A DNA stretch of 6,569 nucleotides from Candidatus Nanohalarchaeota archaeon (GTDB lineage Archaea > EX4484-52). The stretch lies in contig DAOVUW010000049.1 in assembly GCA_030632385.1 (NCBI GenBank), positions 1-6,569 of the forward strand. The letters are read 5' to 3'. Both the position numbers and the translations under genes were made by a program. This document shows, in pieces, positions 1 to 6,057 of this stretch. The notes below the pieces were generated by a model. It was not told the DNA's origin, searched no databases, and was given only the letters and a program-made list of their open reading frames with translations. Each line of letters starts with the position of its first letter. Positions within the stretch are counted from its first letter, which is position 1.

Positions 1-227
1 AGTTCATATGAAATATACATTCTTGGATTTGGTGTGGAAATTTGTATAATCTTGTGGGGTGAGGAACATTTGCTTCTCTTTGGGGGGATAGGAGATTAGT
101 ATACTTGTACGACAAACAAATCTATTCACTGCGCAAATGAATACTGCAAAATTGACAAGTCACAAAGGTGTTTGAGATGGTTATGATGGGATGCAAAGAA
201 ATATAAATAAATCTTGTATTTAACTAA
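1..227. other. Gene-free left edge, possible decayed coding remnant
   Basis: I see no gene with a credible start here. The plus frame from base 1 is open to a stop at 97-99. After that stop the same frame gives a short Cys-containing stretch (Cys codons at 106, 130, 145 and 169) that ends at 184-186. This could be the worn end of an upstream gene, but I recognise no family and the other frames break often. A perfect 10-base palindrome, TTCATATGAA, lies at 3-12. There is no tRNA-like TTCGA loop and no convincing C/D-box pair. The last 30 bases are the promoter of the gene at 228. Confidence 0.4.
195..209 (+). promoter_or_regulatory. Archaeal BRE/TATA-like promoter of the small membrane protein
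   Basis: A purine-rich BRE-like stretch (AAAGAA, 195-200) runs into ATATAAATA (201-209). The box is centred about 23 bases before the ATG at 228, so transcription would start at or next to the start codon and give a leaderless mRNA. No Shine-Dalgarno site precedes the ATG, which agrees with this. Confidence 0.6.
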
Positions 228-455
228 ATGGCAGCAGCTAAAACACCATATAAATTCATATGGCTATTTATTCTCGTTTCTCTTATAGTTATTGTTATAC
301 TTCTATATTCTTGCATCGAAGACGTAGTAAAATGGTTATTTTTCAATAAGCCTATCTTGCTTTTACTATTGATACTCGCCATTACAATAATATTATTTTA
401 TTCGTGCACAAAATTAAGAACAGTTAGACGCTGGCTAAAAAGGATAAAACCTTAA
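228..455 (+). CDS. Small two-helix membrane protein, function unknown
   Basis: This is a 75-residue protein that I do not recognise. Two strongly hydrophobic segments, about residues 10-29 and 42-60, form a probable membrane hairpin. Both end in nearly the same motif (LLYSC at 25-29, LFYSC at 56-60), so a Cys closes each helix. Lys5 and Lys9 precede helix 1, and the tail after helix 2 (residues 61-75) is rich in Arg and Lys. By the positive-inside rule both ends should lie in the cytoplasm, with the short loop 30-41 outside. The start at 228 is supported by a TATA-like box at leaderless spacing. The Fic gene begins 72 bases downstream with its own promoter, so the two need not form an operon. 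The near-repeat could reflect duplication of one helix, but it is too short to prove this. It could be a small membrane regulator or a membrane-active peptide; the sequence does not decide. Confidence 0.7.
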   Translation: MAAAKTPYKFIWLFILVSLIVIVILLYSCIEDVVKWLFFNKPILLLLLILAITIILFYSCTKLRTVRRWLKRIKP

Positions 456-477
456 AATTTTGAATGTTATCTTTTAG

Positions 478-519
478 TATGGGATACAAAACGAAAACAT
501 TAAATAAATGTATCCCCTA
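478..519 (+). promoter_or_regulatory. Promoter of the Fic gene inside an inverted repeat (possible operator)
   Basis: The TATA-like box ATTAAATAAA (499-508) is centred about 24 bases before the ATG at 528 and follows an A/G-rich BRE-like stretch. It is flanked by two arms, TATGGGATAC (478-487) and GTATCCCCTA (510-519). These pair at 9 of 10 positions, including a perfect 7-base core, with centres 32 bases apart, about three helical turns. Arms placed on both sides of the TATA box suit a dimeric repressor that blocks TBP/TFB. The binding protein is unknown and the operator role is inferred. Confidence 0.5.
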
Positions 520-527
520 TATTAACA

Positions 528-1436
528 ATGGTAACTGTAGAAAAAATAAAAAAAGGCGAAAAAGAATACTTCCGCCTTGTCCACAGTATTAGAAAAGGAG
601 AAAAAATAATCCATAAGACAAAGTATCTTGGTACACAACTGCCACCAAAAACAAGACTAGAACAGTTAAAAAAAGAATTCCTTGGCCAAATACAAGCGCA
701 AAAATACATGTACTTCTCAGGCAAAGATATTGAAAAAATAGAAAATAAAAGAACAGAATACAAATCAAAAATCAAAAAATTAGGTCCATTAGAGAAAAAA
801 GAAATGCTGGATGAATTCATCATAAGGTTTACTTATGACAGTTCTAAATTATCCGGCGTGGATGTAACATTGAGACAAACGTCTTTAATATTAAAAGAAG
901 GCATCATGCCTAAAGATATCAAAAGCTTAAAAACCATAAAAGAATTAGAAAACCACAAAAAAGGAATTATTGCAATAACCCAATACAAAGGAAAACTGAA
1001 TCTATCCTTCCTCAAGAAACTCCATAAAATCCTAATGTCTGGAGTCTGGGGTGAAATTGCAGGACTTACCCGGCATGAATTAAAAAATGATGTTAAGGTA
1101 GCAGGAACTCCTTATGTGCCTCCAAAATGGCAGGAAGTCCAAAAAGAACTGGATTGCTTCTTTAGTTGGTATAAGTCCAAGAACAGACAATTGCATCCGC
1201 TGGAATTGGCATCATTAATCCATTTAAAGATAATCTCTCTCCAGCCATTCAGGGACGGCAACAGCAGACTTTCAAGATTGTTGATGAACTGGGTATTGTG
1301 GAAAAAAGATTACCCCCTGGTAGATATTCCAATTGAAGAACTGGAAACTTATTATGACGCTCTGGACATGTATCAAATTGAGAGAAAAGAAAAACCATTT
1401 GTGGATTACATAAAAAGAAGATATTTGATTGGTTGA
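528..1436 (+). CDS. Fic/DOC (Fido) domain protein with altered active site
   Basis: This 302-residue protein belongs to the Fic family, whose active members transfer AMP or other phosphate-containing groups to target proteins. Residues 1-37 form a Lys-rich beta-hairpin-like segment ending in KYLG, a kind of N-terminus I associate with archaeal Fic proteins. A helical linker follows, and the Fic core spans about 90-300. Its signature at 239-250 reads QPFRDGNSRLSR, whereas the canonical motif is HPFx(D/E)GNGRxxR. The catalytic His is therefore Gln239, and the second Gly of GNG is Ser246. The Asp, Asn and both Arg positions remain. The inhibitory helix motif (S/T)xxxE(G/N) aligns with residues 105-110 (SSKLSG), where Ser109 replaces the inhibitory Glu. 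The reading frame is otherwise intact and of normal length, so this looks like a maintained protein with changed or lost chemistry. The start at 528 has a TATA-like box at leaderless spacing. The gene converges on the MFS gene, 33 bases beyond its stop. Confidence 0.85.
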   Translation: MVTVEKIKKGEKEYFRLVHSIRKGEKIIHKTKYLGTQLPPKTRLEQLKKEFLGQIQAQKYMYFSGKDIEKIENKRTEYKSKIKKLGPLEKKEMLDEFIIRFTYDSSKLSGVDVTLRQTSLILKEGIMPKDIKSLKTIKELENHKKGIIAITQYKGKLNLSFLKKLHKILMSGVWGEIAGLTRHELKNDVKVAGTPYVPPKWQEVQKELDCFFSWYKSKNRQLHPLELASLIHLKIISLQPFRDGNSRLSRLLMNWVLWKKDYPLVDIPIEELETYYDALDMYQIERKEKPFVDYIKRRYLIG

Positions 1437-1440
1437 TATG

Positions 1441-1470
1441 AAAAGTTAAAATTATACACAACATAAAAAT
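1441..1470 (-). terminator. Possible oligo-T terminator of the MFS gene
   Basis: Just beyond the MFS stop the minus strand reads through a T5 run and two T4 runs with no hairpin, the form archaeal RNA polymerase can use. The region is the 33-base gap between convergent genes. The plus strand has no T run here, so Fic termination may lie inside the MFS gene. The evidence is weak. Confidence 0.3.
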
Positions 1471-2669
1471 CATTCATGTGCTTTCTTCAAGCGCAATGCC
1501 CTTGAAATTAAAAGAAGGACATTTATTGCAAAAAATAAACCCGCACTCATCAAAAATGCCTGTGGTAAACTATATATCTCTGTAAGCCAACCAATAAAAG
1601 GGAGAAGCATTGCTACTATTATGTTTCCTGAAAAAGAAAACACAGAAAGAACAGTTGCTCTGTTTCTTGAATAAGTAAGAATATTTATGTAATTAGTTAT
1701 AATTGGATTACTGTATCCTAATACAAATTGTGTCAAAATTATTGCCGAGATGCCGAGATATACATTTCCTGAAGACAAAAATAAAAGGGCAAAAAAAGTA
1801 AATGTGAACATCATAATAAATGATAAATTTCTCCCCATAATCTTCTCTATCCTGTGCGCTAAAATAGAACTAAAAGCAGCGATAATGGTTGCCCCTGAAA
1901 AAATAATTCCAAAATATATTATACTTATTCCTGTATCAAGAAAAAATTTCTGAAACAACCAGAATGTAGCACTACCAAATGCAAGAAAATTAGAGGAAAA
2001 AAGTATTAACCACAGTAGTTGCTTATGCTTCAGAGTAAAAGAAATGCTTTCTTTTGTTAAAGAAAGTGTCTCTCTTAATCTTATTTTTTCACTATAACGA
2101 TTCGGCTCTTTGAAAGAAATTGCAATAAAAAATCCTATAAAAAGACAGATTGAAGAAAGGATTACCGGAAAATTGACATTTATAGAATATATCCATCCTG
2201 CAAAGAGAGATGCAAAAGCCATCATAATAAGACCTATTCCGTGTGCCTTTCCCTGTATTTTTTTAAAATCTTTTTCTTGTTTAAGATTCTTTAATGTGTC
2301 ATAGATCAATGCAGTATTTGCACCTGATTGAAGAGCAAGACCAACTGCATAGATTATTTCTGCAAAAATAAAACCAAGATATGTATTTACAAAAAGATAA
2401 GCTATTGCTCCTGACCACATAAGTAACATACCCAATGCATATGTTTTTTTTCTACCAATTATATCTGCCACTGCTCCTGAGGGAATCTCGAATAGAACAA
2501 TTGTTATAGAATAAATCGCCAGTATATTCATTATCTGTAAAATACTGAGTCCTTTATTTGATAAAAAAAATACATATATTGGTGCAAAAAAGAAAACACC
2601 ATTCCTAAGTGCAATACACAAATAATACTTCCATATATTGCTTTTTAAATCATTGATTGATTGATTCAT
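1470..2669 (-). CDS. Major facilitator superfamily (MFS) transporter, drug-efflux type
   Basis: This 399-residue integral membrane protein has about 12 hydrophobic segments and the normal length for an MFS carrier, which exchanges or co-transports small solutes with H+ or another ion. The loop between helices 2 and 3 holds motif A: residues 61-75 read EIPSGAVADIIGRKK, matching the E-x-P-(S/T)-G-x-x-A-D-x-x-G-R-(K/R) pattern of efflux-type (DHA-like) members. The two six-helix halves are joined by a charged loop at about 186-215. In the second half, NRATVLS (336-342) matches a conserved R-A-T-x-x-S segment common in this group. The substrate cannot be read from the sequence. The start at 2669 is the first ATG after a TATA-like box, with a predicted 10-base leader and an AGGA four bases before the ATG. 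A 20-base inverted repeat over the predicted transcription start suggests repressor control, as in many efflux genes. The gene follows the NERD gene by 81 bases across a T-rich terminator, so it is probably its own unit. Confidence 0.9.
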   Translation of the reverse strand: MNQSINDLKSNIWKYYLCIALRNGVFFFAPIYVFFLSNKGLSILQIMNILAIYSITIVLFEIPSGAVADIIGRKKTYALGMLLMWSGAIAYLFVNTYLGFIFAEIIYAVGLALQSGANTALIYDTLKNLKQEKDFKKIQGKAHGIGLIMMAFASLFAGWIYSINVNFPVILSSICLFIGFFIAISFKEPNRYSEKIRLRETLSLTKESISFTLKHKQLLWLILFSSNFLAFGSATFWLFQKFFLDTGISIIYFGIIFSGATIIAAFSSILAHRIEKIMGRNLSFIMMFTFTFFALLFLSSGNVYLGISAIILTQFVLGYSNPIITNYINILTYSRNRATVLSVFSFSGNIIVAMLLPFIGWLTEIYSLPQAFLMSAGLFFAINVLLLISRALRLKKAHE

Positions 2670-2672
2670 TTT

Positions 2673-2692
2673 ATCCTATTTTATTATAGGAT
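2673..2692. repeat. Inverted repeat over the MFS transcription start (possible operator)
   Basis: ATCCTAT (2673-2679) and ATAGGAT (2686-2692) are perfect 7-base arms around the spacer TTTATT. With the TATA box at 2700-2707, transcription would start near 2679, inside the repeat. A protein bound there would block polymerase recruitment. The 3' arm also supplies the AGGA just before the ATG, so an RNA hairpin could hide it; the two models are not separable by eye. Confidence 0.45.
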
Positions 2693-2696
2693 TTGT

Positions 2697-2710
2697 GAAT
2701 TTATAAATAA
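2697..2710 (-). promoter_or_regulatory. TATA-like promoter of the MFS gene
   Basis: On the minus strand the bases read TTATTTATAAATTC, with an 8-base TATA core at 2700-2707 centred about 34 bases before the ATG at 2669. That places the start of transcription near 2679 and leaves a leader of about 10 bases. Confidence 0.5.
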
Positions 2711-2718
2711 GTAGTGTT

Positions 2719-2749
2719 AAAAAATATGCAGAAGAAAAAATCGTAAAAA
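2719..2749 (-). terminator. Oligo-T terminator after the NERD gene
   Basis: Directly after the NERD stop codon the minus strand carries three T runs: T5 at 2749-2745, T6 at 2740-2735 and T6 at 2724-2719. No stem precedes them. Repeated T runs without a hairpin are the usual intrinsic terminator of archaea. The MFS promoter begins about 10 bases further on. Confidence 0.55.
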
Positions 2750-2750
2750 T

Positions 2751-3824
2751 TTACTTTTTCAAAAACGATTTTAGTTTATTTTTAAGCCTTATATTCACAT
2801 TATATTTAGCTCTGACTTTTAGTCTTTTAACTGTATCTATGTGTTTATCATCAAGAAAAGGCTCTAATTTATATAAAAATTCGTAAATTTTATCTTCATT
2901 AATAATATCTTCCTTGTGGGTAAAATAACTCATTAATTCTTCCAACACAACTGAATCAAATTCCATTTTATTCAAAATTATTGGTTCTTTTATTGGAACA
3001 ATGACATAAGTTATATTTTCAGTTATTTTTTTATCAAAAATAGATTCCATAACTGTCTTAATTTTAGACATTTGCCTTTCAGTTTCCTTTATCATTGAAT
3101 CATCCATTGGATTGCGCGCCATAATTTCAAAAACATAAAAACCCTTTGGACAAATCAAAATATGATTTATCTCTATTTTTTTAAGAATTTCGCCTTCAAA
3201 AGATATTTCTTTTCCGGTCAAATTTATATTAAATGAATTAATCAAATAATAATCTTTACTTTTTCTAAATTCAATACTGATTATATCAATCATTTTTTTT
3301 TCTCCGCCATTTAACTCTTCAAGAATATTTATAAAATTAGAGTCTTTTTTCAAATCATAAGCTTTTTTTATATCCTCATCTATATTTTTCAAAGTAAGTA
3401 TTTTTTTTTTTTCTATTTCTTTTCTTTTTTGCTCTAATTCATATAGTTTACGATCATTGTATTTTTTCCTATCTTCGTATGTTTTTTTATTCTGCTTCAA
3501 TTTATCTATTTGCGGAAGCGTTTTTTCTTTCAATGCTTCATTGTCTTTTTCTTTTTCAAGAATCTCTGATTTTTCAGAAATGCTATTGTCAATAAGCGCT
3601 AATTCTTTTGCAAATATATTTCCCTGCTGTTTCAATTCATCTATTTGAGAAATATAGTTTTTTTCTTCTTCTACTAGGGGTGCCATGAGTTTATGTTTAA
3701 ATATTAACGAATTTTCTAAAAAATCATAATATTCTTCTGATGATGTTAATTCAAATATGTGAAACTTTTTTGAATAATATGCCAATTCTTTTCCTAAATC
3801 TTTATGACCCCATATTTCAATCAT
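2751..3824 (-). CDS. Coiled-coil protein with degenerate NERD-like nuclease domain
   Basis: This 357-residue cytoplasmic protein has no signal peptide or membrane segment. Residues 1-50 form a small N-terminal part I do not recognise. Residues about 50-160 are a long Lys/Glu-rich coiled coil. Residues about 170-280 resemble NERD, a nuclease-related domain of the PD-(D/E)XK fold. GGE at 173-175 matches the opening G-x-x-G-E, and residues 218-235 (EINHILICPKGFYVFEIM) match the core strand pair usually written I-D-H-(I/V)...G-(I/V)-(F/Y)-V-(I/F)-E-x-K. Here Asn220 replaces the core Asp and Met235 replaces the Lys, while Glu175 and Glu233 remain, so cleavage activity is doubtful. A helical, Lys-rich tail ends the protein. 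Coiled coil plus NERD would fit a nucleic-acid-binding or scaffold role, but this is inferred. A run of 12 A encodes Lys139-141 just before the domain. The start at 3824 has TATA-like sequence 22-28 bases upstream. Confidence 0.7.
   Translation of the reverse strand: MIEIWGHKDLGKELAYYSKKFHIFELTSSEEYYDFLENSLIFKHKLMAPLVEEEKNYISQIDELKQQGNIFAKELALIDNSISEKSEILEKEKDNEALKEKTLPQIDKLKQNKKTYEDRKKYNDRKLYELEQKRKEIEKKKILTLKNIDEDIKKAYDLKKDSNFINILEELNGGEKKMIDIISIEFRKSKDYYLINSFNINLTGKEISFEGEILKKIEINHILICPKGFYVFEIMARNPMDDSMIKETERQMSKIKTVMESIFDKKITENITYVIVPIKEPIILNKMEFDSVVLEELMSYFTHKEDIINEDKIYEFLYKLEPFLDDKHIDTVKRLKVRAKYNVNIRLKNKLKSFLKK
3401..3412 (-). repeat. A12 homopolymer within the NERD gene
   Basis: Twelve consecutive A on the coding strand cover the last two bases of the Glu138 codon, Lys139-141 and the first base of Ile142. 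Length 12 keeps the full frame. With 11 A the frame meets TGA after about 144 residues; with 13 A it meets TGA after about 149. Both products would keep the coiled coil and lose the NERD domain. Confidence 0.85.
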
Positions 3825-3840
3825 ACTATCAAATATAGAA

Positions 3841-3857
3841 CTTATATTATTTAAATA
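3841..3857 (-). promoter_or_regulatory. TATA-like promoter of the NERD gene
   Basis: The minus strand holds two overlapping candidates, TATTTAAATA (3857-3848) and AATATAAG (3848-3841), centred about 28 and 22 bases before the ATG at 3824. Either gives a leader of zero to a few bases. The box lies in the 49-base gap after the GTPase stop, so the NERD gene can be transcribed independently of the genes upstream. Confidence 0.45.
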
Positions 3858-3873
3858 CTTGTATTGTTATTTT

Positions 3874-4980
3874 CTAAAAACATAACTCAATAATATCTTT
3901 ATGATGCAATTTATATTTCAGGCTTAGCTTCTGCCCAGGGTACCTTGAAGAACCCCATACTTTAGCATACGCAGTTTTGCTTGCAAAATCCTTGTGTATT
4001 TTAAAGCATGCATCTTTTATCGTAGAACCTTTTTTCAATATTAAAGGATTTTCCAAATCCGGTTTTTTGTTTGTTTTTTTTGTATAGACTGAAATTAACT
4101 TCAGACGTGAAAAAATCGTTGATTTTAATTCATCTAAATTGTCTTTTGCTGCGCTGACAAACACATGATTATCTGCATCAAAGGTATTTTTTAGTATTTT
4201 TTCTTTCGCATCCAATAACTCTTGACTGCTAATAGAATCGGTTTTATTGTAAACATATATAGCACCGGCATATTTTTTATTGCCGATGATTGCATCATTT
4301 ATCTGTTCAACATTCACAGTATCATATAAGATTATTTCTGCATTTACTAACTTATGTATCCTTAAAATTTCAGCTATGGTTTTTCTTGTCAATTTTTGCT
4401 TTACTGTTGATTTTACAAGTATTCCGTTTTTTATTGTTTTTTTAATGCTTATTGATGGCTCTGCCTTATTAAGATATATGCCTGCTTTCTTCAATTCATC
4501 CACAATTACTTCTTTTGATTCTGGTTTTTTGATATCTGCTACAATAAGCATCATGTCTGCATTTCTCGCCGCGCTCAATACTTCTTTTCCTCTACCTGTC
4601 CCAGAAGCAGCACCGCCAAGAATGCCCGGCAAATCTATAATCTGAATCTTTGCCCCCTCATATTTTAACATTCCCTGTATTGCAAAAAGTGTTGTAAATT
4701 CATAGTCTGCTGTTGCTGAATGTGCATTTGTCAATTTATTCAACAGAGTAGATTTTCCGACAGACGGATTTCCTATTAAAACGCATGTTGCATCGCCTTT
4801 TTTCCTTAAAGAATATCCATAAGCAGAAATTCCGGTTTTTTTTGCTTTTCTTTGCGCAGATTGGGATTTTAACAGAGAAATCTGCGTCTTTATCTTTGCA
4901 AGGTCTGTCTCTGTTCCCTTGTTCTTTGGTGTCTTTGCGAGCTTTTCTTCCAGCTCTTCAATCCTCTCTTCTGTTGTCAT
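3874..4980 (-). CDS. DRG-family (Obg-related) GTPase with TGS domain
   Basis: This 368-residue protein matches the developmentally regulated GTP-binding (DRG) family of archaea and eukaryotes in length and order of parts. Family members bind and hydrolyse GTP and act with ribosomes. Residues 1-45 form the typical N-terminal helical segment (TPKNKGTE at 17-24). The G domain has G1 GNPSVGKST (70-78), G2 YEFTTL (93-98), G3 DLPG (116-119), the glycine-rich GTGRGKE (127-133), G4 NKTD (245-248) and G5 SAA (276-278). The stretch between G3 and G4, about 150-230, is the helical insert typical of DRG. The TGS domain fills about 310-368, with KVWGSSRYPGQ at 340-350. All nucleotide-binding motifs are intact. 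The start at 4980 is favoured because it includes the conserved N-terminal segment; the next in-frame Met is residue 104. The first 23 bases overlap the end of the PLD gene in another frame, so translation may be coupled. No clear Shine-Dalgarno site or well-placed TATA box is seen for this gene alone. Confidence 0.95.
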   Translation of the reverse strand: MTTEERIEELEEKLAKTPKNKGTETDLAKIKTQISLLKSQSAQRKAKKTGISAYGYSLRKKGDATCVLIGNPSVGKSTLLNKLTNAHSATADYEFTTLFAIQGMLKYEGAKIQIIDLPGILGGAASGTGRGKEVLSAARNADMMLIVADIKKPESKEVIVDELKKAGIYLNKAEPSISIKKTIKNGILVKSTVKQKLTRKTIAEILRIHKLVNAEIILYDTVNVEQINDAIIGNKKYAGAIYVYNKTDSISSQELLDAKEKILKNTFDADNHVFVSAAKDNLDELKSTIFSRLKLISVYTKKTNKKPDLENPLILKKGSTIKDACFKIHKDFASKTAYAKVWGSSRYPGQKLSLKYKLHHKDIIELCF

Positions 4981-6043
4981 ATTCTCTTAAATATAATTCC
5001 GCAATTCTGTGATTATCAATCACTATTATGTTTTCATCATTATAAAAATATCCACTCATTGTAGGATTCATTGAACCTGTTATTGTAATATGACCATCTA
5101 TCACAAAATATTTATGGTGCAAAAAAGCAGGATTTGAATCTTTTAGAATATCTATATTGCTGCTGTTTTGATTTTCGAGGTCTTTAAATATACTGTATTT
5201 TGAACCGCCTTGTGTTTTGTCAAATATCCCGTAAATCCGGACCCCTCTTTTTGCTGCATCTATAAGCGCTTCTTTTGTGTCATTGGAAGTAAAACTAAAC
5301 ACGCAAAAATAGATGCTCTTGTTTGCTTCATTTAAAATATCAATCACCTGCTTTTTGCAATCATCTTCAGGGCAAAAATAATTTCCAATATTTACTTCGC
5401 CATATTGCGTATCTAATTTCAAAAAAGGATATTTCACAGTATTGCTGTTTGAATCTCCAAATTCATTGTTTTGCATTTCCCTGAATTCATCCAGATAATT
5501 TTGCGCAAGATATTCTGAATTTATCACAAGCATGTTATTATTGTTCTTATGCGCCCCGTTATGGGTTGGATTAAATGAACCTGCAAAAACTATTTTTTTA
5601 TCAACGACGCAAAATTTGTTGTGCATCAGATTGTTGTATCTTCCGCTGTCTCTTTTTTCATCAGTTGCTATGTTTTCTTTTAAAATTTCTTCAAGTTCGT
5701 CATATTTGGACTTTGCATTTTTCGCAGTATCGTCATCTATTATCATTTTAATATCAATGCCCCTGTTCTTCTGCACCCTAATAGAATCGACAAATGAATC
5801 TAATTTAATGTCATATAAAGCGCAATAAATTGAATCATTTGCCCAATTCACTAAATTAACCAGCTGTTCTTCGCAATTGTCCTGCGGGCAAAAATAAATG
5901 CTGATATTTCCTGATTCTTCAGCAGGATATGAAAAAGGTTCAGTTTGAAGAGTGACTTCCTGGTTTATGTTTAAATAAAAATAAACAGCAAGTAAAAAAA
6001 CAAAAAACAATCCTGCTGTATTTGATTTACTTAAAGAAACCAT
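4958..6043 (-). CDS. Membrane-anchored phospholipase D-superfamily protein, two HKD motifs
   Basis: This 361-residue protein has a single N-terminal hydrophobic segment (about 10-24) after Lys6. It is probably a signal anchor with the catalytic part outside the cytoplasm. The rest consists of two PLD halves. HKD motif 1 is His141, Lys143 and Asp148, followed by GSFN (155-158). Motif 2 is His309, Lys311 and Asp316, followed by GSMN (323-326). Two intact HKD motifs in one chain can form one active site, which in this superfamily cleaves phosphodiesters in nucleic acids or lipids; the substrate cannot be told. Each half opens with a matching segment, YFCPQDNCEEQ (50-60) and YFCPEDDCKKQ (222-232), so each has a paired C-P-x-D-x-C. 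Outside the cell these Cys could form disulfides or bind metal. Several N-x-S sequons (Asn46, 69, 241, 294) are available for glycosylation. The gene starts 31 bases after the upstream partial gene and overlaps the GTPase gene by 23 bases. Confidence 0.9.
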   Translation of the reverse strand: MVSLSKSNTAGLFFVFLLAVYFYLNINQEVTLQTEPFSYPAEESGNISIYFCPQDNCEEQLVNLVNWANDSIYCALYDIKLDSFVDSIRVQKNRGIDIKMIIDDDTAKNAKSKYDELEEILKENIATDEKRDSGRYNNLMHNKFCVVDKKIVFAGSFNPTHNGAHKNNNNMLVINSEYLAQNYLDEFREMQNNEFGDSNSNTVKYPFLKLDTQYGEVNIGNYFCPEDDCKKQVIDILNEANKSIYFCVFSFTSNDTKEALIDAAKRGVRIYGIFDKTQGGSKYSIFKDLENQNSSNIDILKDSNPAFLHHKYFVIDGHITITGSMNPTMSGYFYNDENIIVIDNHRIAELYLREYDNRRED

Positions 6044-6057
6044 ATTATTTTACAATT

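Noticed and set aside
181..196. ATGATGG resembles a C box of a C/D guide RNA.
   Set aside because: It departs from the consensus, and there is no CTGA D box or closing stem at a suitable distance.
2653..2668. Short tandem ATTG repeat at the start of the MFS gene.
   Set aside because: Only about three units, inside the coding N-terminus. Copy change would shift the frame, but the tract is too short to suggest phase variation.
4280..4645. A 121-codon open frame on the plus strand opposite the GTPase gene.
   Set aside because: It lies fully inside a well-conserved GTPase gene on the other strand, and its hydrophobic content follows from that gene's codons.
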